NCBI GenBank assembly: GCA_937864085.1
Contig: CALMIH010000104.1
Coordinates: 1 to 10,432 of the forward strand
Direction of reading: 5' to 3'
DNA: 10,432 bases
DNA from: an uncultured Chloroflexota bacterium
Lineage (GTDB): Bacteria; Chloroflexota; Limnocylindria; Limnocylindrales; Limnocylindraceae
This document shows, in pieces, positions 1 through 6,808 of the stretch. The notes beneath the pieces were generated by a model. It made no database searches. It had not been told where the DNA came from and saw only the letters and a program-made list of their open reading frames with translations. Position numbers and translations under genes: made by a program. Every line of letters begins with the position of its first letter. The stretch's first letter is position 1.

Positions 1-902
1 TGGATAACGACGAGTTCTTCGGCACGATCAAGGCGCCGCTTGAGGCGGGCCAGGACACCGGCTGGGACATCGTGACGCCAACAACGTGGATGGCGAAAAA
101 GATCGTTGACCTTGGCTGGGCGGAGAAGTTCGACAAGTCGAACATGCCGAACTTTGTGGCGAACCTCGCTGACGAGTTCAAGGGGCGCGCTGCAGATTCA
201 AGCAACGACTACCTTGCACCGTGGCAGTCACTGATGACCGGCCTCGGCATCAACACCAAGAAGACAACCCCATTCACGAAGTTCTCAGGACTCTGGGATC
301 CGAAACTGAAGGGGAAGGTCGTACTGCTCACGGAGCTGCGCGACACCGTTGGCCTCGTGATGCTCGGCAACGGCGCGGATCCATCCGTTCCAACTCGTCC
401 AACCTTTGACGCTGCGATCGCAACCCTTCAGGGGGAGATCAACTCAGGTCAGGTTCGGAAGCTTGCGAGCCAGGGCTACACAGAGCTGCTCATCAGCGAC
501 TCTGCCTACGCGGCGATCGCCTGGTCCGGCGACGTGGGCATCATCAAGCTGGATAAGCCAGAGCTCGACTTCGTTGTCCCAGATGAAGGCGGCATGTACG
601 CCACGGACAACATGCTGATCCCAAAGGGGGCGAAGAACAAGTACACCGCTGAGCTCTGGATCGACTTCTACTACCGCCCTGAAATCGCGGCGATCGTTGA
701 GGCCTACGTCCAGTACATCTGCCCTGTGAAGGGTGCTGCGGAGGAGATCGCCAAGATCGATCCTGCGCTGGCAACGAACCCACTGATCTTCCCAGACGCG
801 GCAACCAAGTCGCGCCTGAAGGTCTGGGGCGATGTGAGCGCGGAAGACCAGGCCTACTTTGACGAGCAGTTCAGCGGGATCGTTGAAGGCGTCGGCGGCT
901 GA
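1..902 (+). CDS. potD: PotD-family polyamine ABC transporter substrate-binding protein (5' truncated by window edge)
   Basis: This is the C-terminal part of a periplasmic or lipoprotein-type substrate-binding protein that would deliver spermidine/putrescine-like amines to the two permeases encoded next. The frame is open to the left edge, so the signal peptide and true start are outside the window. The GTG at 72 is an internal valine, because residues before it (NDEFFGTIKAPLEAG, then GWDIVTPTTWMAKK) already match the family. Other family-typical stretches are LGWAEKFDKSNMPNF, the GDVGII segment, the VVPDEGGMYATDNMLIPKGAKN segment (equivalent to the substrate-pocket MDNMVIPKGAKN region of PotD) and a closing YVQYICPVKGAAEEI helix. 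The stop TGA is at 900-902, 25 bp before the first permease gene. The family is clear. The exact substrate (spermidine, putrescine or another amine) cannot be read from the sequence. Confidence 0.9.
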   Translation, partial: DNDEFFGTIKAPLEAGQDTGWDIVTPTTWMAKKIVDLGWAEKFDKSNMPNFVANLADEFKGRAADSSNDYLAPWQSLMTGLGINTKKTTPFTKFSGLWDPKLKGKVVLLTELRDTVGLVMLGNGADPSVPTRPTFDAAIATLQGEINSGQVRKLASQGYTELLISDSAYAAIAWSGDVGIIKLDKPELDFVVPDEGGMYATDNMLIPKGAKNKYTAELWIDFYYRPEIAAIVEAYVQYICPVKGAAEEIAKIDPALATNPLIFPDAATKSRLKVWGDVSAEDQAYFDEQFSGIVEGVGG

Positions 903-927
903 TCGCCTCACCGACTGAGACGAGTCG

Positions 928-1797
928 ATGGGTTTGATTCGGCGCCATCCGGCGCTCGTCCCGCTCCTTCTGCTCCTCCCAGGTCTGACCTGGCTTGTCT
1001 CGTTCTACCTTGCCCCAAACATCCAAATGTTTGCGAGCAGCTTCTGGAGCGGGACGCTTGAGAGTGGGTTCAGCTTTAGCTTCTCGAATTGGACGAACTA
1101 TACGGACGCGCTGAGTAAGTATCAGCAGCAGTACGCGCGCTCAATCCAGTACGGGTTTGTGGCAACGCTGATCTGCTTCGCAATCGCATTCCCACTCGCC
1201 TATTTCATCGCCTTCAAGGCGGGCCGCGCCCGCAGCGCGCTCCTCTTCCTCGTTGTTGCACCATTCTTCACCTCGTACCTGCTGCGCACGATCGGATGGC
1301 GCACCATCCTGGGTGACGATTCAATCATCCTTGGACCGCTGAAGGCGGCCGGACTGGTGGATCCTGGGGCGCGCTTCCTTGATACGCCGTTCGCGGTGAT
1401 CGCAGGGATCGCCTACAACTTCGTGCCGTTCATGATCCTCCCCATCTACGTCTCCCTTGAGAAGATCGACCGGAGGCTCCTAGAGGCGGCACAAGATCTC
1501 TATGCGAGCAGCTGGGGCGCCTTCCGTCGCGTCACCCTCCCGCTCGCTATGCCCGGCATCTTCGCCGGCTCACTCCTCACCTTCATCCCTGCGATTGGCG
1601 ACTTCATCAACGCCGAACTGCTCGGCAACCCAAGCACCACGATGGTTGGCAACGTCATCCAACGCCAGTTCCTTGTTGATCGGGACTACCCAACCGCGGC
1701 GGCGCTCAGCTTCATGCTGATGGTGCTGATCCTCGCTGGCGTTGCGCTCTATGGCCGACTCCTCGGCACCGACGAACTCACCTCAAAGGCGATCTGA
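928..1797 (+). CDS. potB: PotB-family ABC transporter permease
   Basis: A 289-residue inner-membrane permease of the polyamine/iron/sulfate (BPD_transp_1) class. It forms the translocation channel with the product of the next gene and takes substrate from the binding protein encoded upstream. Hydrophobic segments lie at about residues 11-30, 75-96, 103-120, 150-176, 209-230 and 257-277, giving the six helices usual for PotB. The cytoplasmic EAA loop that docks on the ATPase is at about 184-211 (LLEAAQDLYASSWGAFRRVT, then LPLAMPGI). The ATG at 928 is preceded only by a weak GAG-type ribosome site and lies 25 bp after the binding-protein stop, so translation may depend partly on coupling. The stop TGA shares its final A with the ATG of the next permease gene (TGATG). 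Length and motifs are normal for the family. Confidence 0.93.
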   Translation: MGLIRRHPALVPLLLLLPGLTWLVSFYLAPNIQMFASSFWSGTLESGFSFSFSNWTNYTDALSKYQQQYARSIQYGFVATLICFAIAFPLAYFIAFKAGRARSALLFLVVAPFFTSYLLRTIGWRTILGDDSIILGPLKAAGLVDPGARFLDTPFAVIAGIAYNFVPFMILPIYVSLEKIDRRLLEAAQDLYASSWGAFRRVTLPLAMPGIFAGSLLTFIPAIGDFINAELLGNPSTTMVGNVIQRQFLVDRDYPTAAALSFMLMVLILAGVALYGRLLGTDELTSKAI

Positions 1798-2609
1798 TGA
1801 GCATCATCCGTAAGATCGCAGCGGTTGCGGCCTCAAGATTCCTCACCATCTACGCATCACTCGCCCTCTTCTATCTGCTCCTCCCGATCCTGACGGTCGC
1901 CCTCTTTAGCTTCAACGATCCGATCGGCCGCTCCAACTACTCGTGGGCCTCGTTTACCTTCGATAACTGGCTCACCCTCTTCCGCGATCCAACGCTGGTC
2001 AGCGCGGTCGGCATCTCGCTACGCATCGCACTCGTCTCCACCATCATTGCAACCACGATCGGCACGCTGATGGCGATGGCGCTCGTGCGCTATCAGTTCA
2101 AGTTTCGGAAGGGAATCGACCTCTTCATCTTCCTCCCCCTCGCCACCCCTGAGATCGTTCTCGGCGCCTCGCTCCTCACCCTCTTCGTCACCCTGCAGAT
2201 TCCGCTCGGCGAACTGACGCTGATCCTTGCGCACGTGATGTTCAATGTCAGCTATGTGGTGGTCACAATGAAGGCTCGTCTCGCTGGATTTGATATGCGC
2301 CTTGAAGAGGCGGCCGCCGACCTTGGCGCAACCCCATGGCAAACCTTCTGGCGCGTCACCTTCCCACTGATCCTGCCTGGGATTGCGGCGAGTGCGGTCT
2401 TGGCCTTTGGCCTCTCCCTGGACGACTTTGTGATCACGCGCTTCAACGCTGGACAGGTGCAGACCTTCCCCGTCTACATCTATTTGAAAGTCCAGAAGGG
2501 GATCCCGCCGCAGGTGAACGCGTTTGCCACCCTCTTCTTCGTGGTGACGGTCTCACTCGTAGCGATCGGCGCCCTCCTCCAGCGCCGCCGCGCTAATCTG
2601 AAGCCATGA
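1797..2609 (+). CDS. potC: PotC-family ABC transporter permease
   Basis: A 270-residue second permease subunit of the same amine transporter. Hydrophobic segments occur at about residues 14-38, 68-97, 107-131, 137-157, 187-206 and 242-261. The EAA loop is at about 170-196 (EEAAADLGATPWQTFWRVTF, then PLILPGI) and is followed by SLDDFVITRF at 207-216, which closely matches the SLDDFVIT signature of PotC proteins and separates it from the PotB subunit. The start ATG overlaps the upstream stop by one base, and an AAGG seven bases upstream is a reasonable ribosome site. The stop overlaps the next start as ATGA. The transporter ATPase (PotA) is not in the window, so the system is incomplete as seen here. 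Confidence 0.94.
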   Translation: MSIIRKIAAVAASRFLTIYASLALFYLLLPILTVALFSFNDPIGRSNYSWASFTFDNWLTLFRDPTLVSAVGISLRIALVSTIIATTIGTLMAMALVRYQFKFRKGIDLFIFLPLATPEIVLGASLLTLFVTLQIPLGELTLILAHVMFNVSYVVVTMKARLAGFDMRLEEAAADLGATPWQTFWRVTFPLILPGIAASAVLAFGLSLDDFVITRFNAGQVQTFPVYIYLKVQKGIPPQVNAFATLFFVVTVSLVAIGALLQRRRANLKP

Positions 2610-3946
2610 GCGACAAGGGTGGTCCAGTCCCCGGGCACGAGGTCATCCCGACGGTCTGGGGTCGTGCTGGCAACATTGATGTTGAGCGCGGCGAAGGCTC
2701 CTGGCTGATCGACCGCAGCGGCGATCGCTGGCTCGACTACACCTCAGGGATCGGCGTGGTGAACACTGGTCACGCGCACCCGAAGATCGCGGCGGCGATC
2801 GCCGAACAGGCGACGAAGCTGATTCACGGCCAGCAGAACATCGTCTACCACGAGCCAGGACTGCGACTCCACGAACGTCTCAGCAACGTGCTCCCAGGTG
2901 GACCGTGGGGCGTCTTCCTCTCCAACTCTGGGAGTGAGGCGATTGAGGCGGCGGTGAAGTTGGCGCGCCGCGCAACGAAGCGCCGCGTGATCCTTGTCTT
3001 CCGCGGCGGATATCACGGCCGCACCGCGCAGACCATGGCGATGACTACCGCAAAGAACGTCTACCGCGGCCACTTTGAGCCGCTCCCAGGATCTGTCTAC
3101 AGCACCGCATTCCCCTCCTGCTACCGCGCACCAGTTGCGGCGCGCGACGCGAGCAAACCAGGAAGTGGCGGCTCCTGCGCCGGATGCAGCTGCCGCTGGG
3201 AGGAGGAGTGGGATCTCACCCTGCACACACTCGCGAGCGCAGAGGATGTTGCCGCCGTTGTTGTTGAACCAGTACTCGGTGAGGGTGGCTACGTTGTGCC
3301 GCCAGCGGGCTTCCTCCCGCGCCTCCGTGAACTGACGCGCGAACTCGGCATCCTGCTCATCGCCGACGAAGTGCAGACCGGATTCGGCCGCACCGGCAAG
3401 ATGTTCGCAGTGCAACACCAGAACGTTGAGCCAGACATCCTGGTGATGGCAAAGGGGATCGCCTCAGGGCTGCCACTCTCCGGCATCATCGCGCGCAAGG
3501 AGCTCCTTGAGAGCTGGGCGCCAGGGACACACGGCGGAACGTACGGTGGCAACGTGGTCGCCTGCGCCGCCGCACTCGCCACCCTTGATGTGATTGAAGA
3601 TGAGAAGCTCGTTGAGAATGCCGCGTTGCGCGGGACGCAGATGCTCGCTGGGCTAAAAAAGATCGCGGCGGGACGTAGCGCGATTGGCGATGTGCGCGGC
3701 CTCGGCCTGATGCTCGCCCTTGAGTTCGTCAAGCCGGGTGAAGGCGACGGGCGGGCCCCAGATCCAGACGCGGTGAAGCGCGTCATTGCTGAAGCGAATA
3801 AGCGGAAGATGCTCCTCCTCTCCGCCGGAGCCTACGCCCAGGTGATTCGCATCATCCCGCCACTTGTGACCACGGCGGAAGAGGTTGATCTGGCGCTGAA
3901 GATCCTTGAGGAGTCGCTCGACGCAGCTGGAGTGAAGCGCAGCTAA
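2606..3946 (+). CDS. Class III PLP-dependent aminotransferase (4-aminobutyrate/putrescine aminotransferase-like)
   Basis: A 446-residue fold-type I aminotransferase, near the usual family length. Visible active-site elements are: NSGSEA at 107-112 (phosphate-binding), GGYHGRT at 134-140, the glutamate in EPVLGEGG at 221-228, DEVQTGFGRTG at 254-264 with Asp254 (pyridine nitrogen contact), Lys283 in MAKGIASGLPLS as the PLP Schiff-base lysine, and GTYGGN at 321-326. It would move an amino group from an omega-amine or GABA-like substrate to a 2-oxo acid in the cytoplasm. Its ATGA overlap with the PotC-family gene suggests that it processes the imported amine. The segment at 172-196 holds four cysteines (C172 and CAGCSC). 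Acetylornithine or diaminobutyrate aminotransferase is possible, but the polyamine context favours a GABA/putrescine-type role. Confidence 0.88.
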   Translation: MSDKGGPVPGHEVIPTVWGRAGNIDVERGEGSWLIDRSGDRWLDYTSGIGVVNTGHAHPKIAAAIAEQATKLIHGQQNIVYHEPGLRLHERLSNVLPGGPWGVFLSNSGSEAIEAAVKLARRATKRRVILVFRGGYHGRTAQTMAMTTAKNVYRGHFEPLPGSVYSTAFPSCYRAPVAARDASKPGSGGSCAGCSCRWEEEWDLTLHTLASAEDVAAVVVEPVLGEGGYVVPPAGFLPRLRELTRELGILLIADEVQTGFGRTGKMFAVQHQNVEPDILVMAKGIASGLPLSGIIARKELLESWAPGTHGGTYGGNVVACAAALATLDVIEDEKLVENAALRGTQMLAGLKKIAAGRSAIGDVRGLGLMLALEFVKPGEGDGRAPDPDAVKRVIAEANKRKMLLLSAGAYAQVIRIIPPLVTTAEEVDLALKILEESLDAAGVKRS

Positions 3947-3954
3947 GCGAGTGT

Positions 3955-5361
3955 CTAGCGCGCGGCGCTGACCAGCTCGCTCGGCGCCGCAGGGAGCGGA
4001 TCAGAAAGTTCAGGAACCCACTTCCCCACAAGGTCGCGCGTCCCAGCAACACCAAGCTGCGTGAAGAGCGACGTAAATCGATTTCGCTGTGTCTCAAGGA
4101 TCTCGCCCTTCCCGGAGAGATCCCAGAGCTGGCGCTTAAAGGGCCCGAGCGCCTTCTTCCGCGTGCGATAGATGAACTGCTCTTCACTGTCACCAGGCTT
4201 CGCCTCATCGGCGGCGTTGGCGTGCAGCCATGCCGAGATCTCACTGCGCAGCTCCGCTGGGAAGGATGGGTGGTCGTAGAGCGTGTTCTGGAATCCGGTG
4301 GCGAGATGCACTTCAGCGGTGCCGACCTCTGGGAATCGGTGGAAGAGATCTTCTGGAAGCGTGGAGGCGCCGTGCTGCACCGCGCCGGCGAGGCCGCGCT
4401 CGCGCGCCAGCCTCCCGAGTCGCTCAAGGACGCCGAAGTCGAGTGCAACCTCAGCAACGCCGCCACCCGGAAGTGGCACGCCACCGTGGCTCGTCCCCGT
4501 CTGCACGGAGACCTTGCTCAAGCCGCGCGCGCCGGGTCGCAGCCGCGCAAGCTCGGCGTCAAAACCATCTAAGTAAGCAGCAAGCTCCTCAACGGTGGAG
4601 TTGTTTGTCCCAACTTCGCCGATCTCCCCACCGATGCTGATCTCCACGCCGCTCGGCTCAATGGAGCGAATCAGTGCCGCCGCCTCAGCGCTCCGCTCCA
4701 CGTTGACGCGCTGCTCCTCAGCAACCGTTGCCTGCGTGAGGTCAACGAGAGTGGAGGCATCAATGTCGATGTTGCGGTATCCAGCATCAACGGCGAGCCT
4801 GCAGGCGCGCGCGATCTCTGCGGCGACCGCTTCAGGATCGGCGGCGTACTTCTTCGCAACGAACTGGTAGTGATCGCCCTGAATGAAGAGCGGGCCGCGC
4901 CAGCCGGCGGCGATCGCGGCGGCGTAAATGCTCGTGGCATAGTCGACCGGACGCTGGAAGGTGTAGGTCTGCTCCGAGCGGGCGAGCTCAAAGATCAGCG
5001 CCGCACCGTTCATCTTTGCGGCGCACTCAAGCGCAGTGCGCGCCATGTCGAAGACCTGTGCGCGGAGGTTGATCGCCGGAACGCTCAGCCCCTCGTACGC
5101 CCCCGCTGCCCGCGCGGCGTAGAGCGGTGCGATGCTCGCGCTATAGACTCCGCTCGCGGTGGCTGCGGCACGTGCGAGCCACTGCGCACTCTTCACCGTC
5201 GCCTCATCTGGTGAGAAGGCGGCGCTCCACGCGATGATCGCTGCCCCACTCGTGCGCAAGAGATCAGCGTTGACCACCGTCAGTGAGCCGTCAGCGGCAA
5301 CGTGGAGCGACCCGTTCAGCGCCTGCAGTAGATCTGCAGGCGAGGTGGCAACGTGGCTCAT
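3955..5361 (-). CDS. Class II fructose-bisphosphate aldolase family protein
   Basis: A 468-residue zinc-dependent TIM-barrel aldolase homologue, longer than the ~285-360 residues of classical class II enzymes. Probable metal ligands fall in the expected order: His164 in QGDHYQF, Glu246 in GGEIGEVG, His292 in TGTSHGG and His330 in VQHGAST. The VPAINLR segment at about 94-100 corresponds to the PAFN start of the barrel in known aldolases. About 85 residues precede the barrel (VVNADLLRTSGAAIIAW region) and about 100 follow the last zinc ligand, including a charged tail (RTRKKALGPFKRQLW). The likely reaction is cleavage or condensation of a ketose bisphosphate, but the true sugar is uncertain. 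In-frame TAG at 5368-5370 excludes an earlier start. It is the last gene of the minus-strand block, 51 bp after the preceding gene, and its stop is 8 bp from the stop of the convergent aminotransferase gene. Confidence 0.82.
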   Translation of the reverse strand: MSHVATSPADLLQALNGSLHVAADGSLTVVNADLLRTSGAAIIAWSAAFSPDEATVKSAQWLARAAATASGVYSASIAPLYAARAAGAYEGLSVPAINLRAQVFDMARTALECAAKMNGAALIFELARSEQTYTFQRPVDYATSIYAAAIAAGWRGPLFIQGDHYQFVAKKYAADPEAVAAEIARACRLAVDAGYRNIDIDASTLVDLTQATVAEEQRVNVERSAEAAALIRSIEPSGVEISIGGEIGEVGTNNSTVEELAAYLDGFDAELARLRPGARGLSKVSVQTGTSHGGVPLPGGGVAEVALDFGVLERLGRLARERGLAGAVQHGASTLPEDLFHRFPEVGTAEVHLATGFQNTLYDHPSFPAELRSEISAWLHANAADEAKPGDSEEQFIYRTRKKALGPFKRQLWDLSGKGEILETQRNRFTSLFTQLGVAGTRDLVGKWVPELSDPLPAAPSELVSAAR

Positions 5362-5374
5362 GCGGATCTACTCA

Positions 5375-5387
5375 TGAAGAAATGATA
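5375..5387 (-). promoter_or_regulatory. Possible -10 element and start site upstream of the aldolase gene
   Basis: The 51-bp gap between the aldolase ATG (5361) and the preceding stop (5413) carries, on the minus strand, TATCAT at 5387-5382. This is one mismatch from TATAAT and is AT-rich against a very GC-rich flank. An A follows seven bases downstream at 5375. No good -35 hexamer is visible at 17 bp spacing. The only other apparent gap in the minus-strand block is 21 bp, so this is the most plausible internal promoter, but the support is weak. Confidence 0.25.
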
Positions 5388-5412
5388 GCGCGCCGCCTCG
5401 CTGCGCTCACCA

Positions 5413-6141
5413 TCACTGAAGTTCGCCCGCTTCAAGGATCTGAAGTCGCTCCGCATGCCGCACTTCGTATGCCGCCTGCGAGACTCCGCAACGCTCGGCG
5501 AGCTCTGGCACAGCGGCCCAGGCGAAGTCGTCCCATACGGCACGCGCTGCGTCCCATACGGCGAGAAGTGCCGGCGGGCGACGATCCCCCGTCTCAGCGC
5601 TACGCATCAGGTGTGCCGCGGTGAGGTTGGTTGCGTCCAGGCAGAGGACAAGGCCGAGTCGGCGCAGATCATCTTCGGGGACGCGGTGTGGGTCTGCGCG
5701 CAGCGCGTCGAGAAGCTCTGCGAGTCCCGTCCCACGCGCCTCAATCAGCGCGGGGAAGCCACGGCTCAACGCGCGAAGTGCTGTACGCGCCATCACGGGG
5801 TCAAGGTCGCCCAGGAGGCCGGCGATGCGGAGGCGGCTGCTGCGCGGACTGCGCGGCGCACTCCCAGCCAGCGGATCCATGCAGCCGATCCCCGTTGGAT
5901 CGGCGAGCCACTCAAAGTGGTGTCCGCTCTGGATCTCAATCTCGCGACCACTCTCCGCAGCTCCAGGGACAGGAGATGCGGCGGCAAAGGCGTCTGTAAC
6001 GCGCGTGGCGAGGCGCGAGTCGCTGCCTGCCACGACCAGTGGCACGCCAGCATCTGCAAGCAGTGCAACGTGTGCTGCGAGCGCTCCACCGATCACGCCG
6101 TCGCGCACCAGCTCACGCAGGAGAACCGCTTCGTGACTCAT
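5413..6141 (-). CDS. Uncharacterised protein, possibly a degenerate secretion/pilus-type ATPase-like protein
   Basis: A 242-residue soluble protein of unknown function. The start at 6141 is chosen over the longer frame (to 6189) because GGAG lies five bases upstream and the ATG overlaps the stop of the hydrolase gene as ATGA. The N-terminal pattern (LVRDGVIGGALAAHVALLAD, then AGVPLVVAGSDSRLATRVTD at 31-50) resembles the strand and P-loop region of PilT/VirB11/CpaF-type ATPases, where GxxxxGK[ST] would be expected. Here the loop reads GSDSRLAT with no lysine, so nucleotide binding is doubtful. The middle stretch (DPVMARTALRALSRGFPALI, then EARGTGLAELLDALRADP) resembles the later part of that fold, where AAETGH/ATxHxN motifs normally sit. 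The C-terminal ~50 residues are Trp/Ala-rich and unassigned. The family link is inference from pattern only. It is encoded in the same operon as the hydrolase and protease genes. Confidence 0.8.
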   Translation of the reverse strand: MSHEAVLLRELVRDGVIGGALAAHVALLADAGVPLVVAGSDSRLATRVTDAFAAASPVPGAAESGREIEIQSGHHFEWLADPTGIGCMDPLAGSAPRSPRSSRLRIAGLLGDLDPVMARTALRALSRGFPALIEARGTGLAELLDALRADPHRVPEDDLRRLGLVLCLDATNLTAAHLMRSAETGDRRPPALLAVWDAARAVWDDFAWAAVPELAERCGVSQAAYEVRHAERLQILEAGELQ

Positions 6142-6808
6142 CGCCGCTCCATGCGCAGCGCGCCGCTCTGCACAACTCGCGCGATCCATTCGGACTCATC
6201 GCCAATGCGCGTCTCGTGCCCGTGCCCAGGGATCACGCGCGTTGCTGGATCAAGTGTGGCGAGTCGTGCAAGTGAGGCGATCATCGCCGCATCATCACCA
6301 CCAGAGAGATCAGTACGGCCCCATGCCCCCTGGAAGAGTGTGTCGCCGCTATATAGGATCCCCGCCGCGCGATCGTGCAGCGAGATGGAGCCCTCCGTGT
6401 GTCCAGGTGTATGCATCACGAGCAGGTTAATCTCCCCCGCCGTGATCTTGTCACCCTCCTGCAGGTCGCGCGTCGGAATCACCGCTGGAATGGGGAACGG
6501 CGCCGCCATCGGTCGCGGATCTTCTAGTCGATGTCGGTCGAGTGGGTGCGATCCGATCGCGAGTTCTCGGCCTTCACTGGACGGACATGTTCAGCAAGTG
6601 CGGCGAGCTCTCCCGTGTGATCCCAATGTCCATGCGTGGAGAGGGCAAGGACAAGTCGCCAGTTGCGCGTTGCCAACTGGGCAACAAGCTCGGCAAGCGA
6701 TGGGATCGCAGGATCAATCACGATCGCCTCGCGGCGTGCCGTGTCGCCGATCAGCGCAACGTTAGTACGCAGCGGACCGATCGGGAGGACGAGCAGCTCA
6801 ACCGCCAC
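6138..6808 (-). pseudogene. Metallo-beta-lactamase-fold hydrolase (glyoxalase II-like), interrupted by a frameshift
   Basis: Two adjacent frames together make one MBL-fold hydrolase. The upstream part starts at GTG 6808 (GGAG seven bases upstream; residues MAVELLVLPIGPLRTNVALI) and carries THGHWDH with ligands His59, His61, Asp63 and His64. It runs off frame after LAALAEH and stops at 6524-6526. The downstream part, in the other frame, reads AIGSHPLDRHRLEDPRP then MAAPFPIP, followed by the remaining ligands: HTPGHTEG (His codon at 6401), SGDTLFQGAWGRTD (Asp codon at 6344) and VIPGHGHE (His codon at 6224). The switch must occur between 6586 and 6549. That stretch is 38 bases, consistent with one missing base or two extra. 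The restored product would be about 223 residues, normal for this family. It may be a true pseudogene or a sequencing/assembly error. It overlaps the previous gene by 11 bp and the next by 4. Confidence 0.85.

Noticed and set aside
2744..3418. A 224-codon minus-strand open frame inside the aminotransferase gene.
   Set aside because: The + strand encodes complete PLP-binding motifs across the same bases; the antisense product has no family features.
3962..3990. Seven-base inverted repeat (3962-3968 with 3984-3990) near the convergent stops, possible terminator.
   Set aside because: It lies inside the aldolase coding region, has a 15-base loop and no T tract on either side. The 8-bp gap leaves no room for a classical terminator, so none is called.
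6142..6189. Longer N-terminus for the ATPase-like protein.
   Set aside because: The extra 16 residues overlap the hydrolase gene, while the ATG at 6141 has GGAG at correct spacing and an ATGA overlap.
5455..6765. A 436-codon open frame on the + strand, antisense to two minus-strand genes.
   Set aside because: Its translation is rich in Arg, Cys and Ser without recognisable motifs, while the minus strand carries hydrolase zinc motifs, ribosome sites and coupled starts. It is a shadow of GC-rich codon structure.
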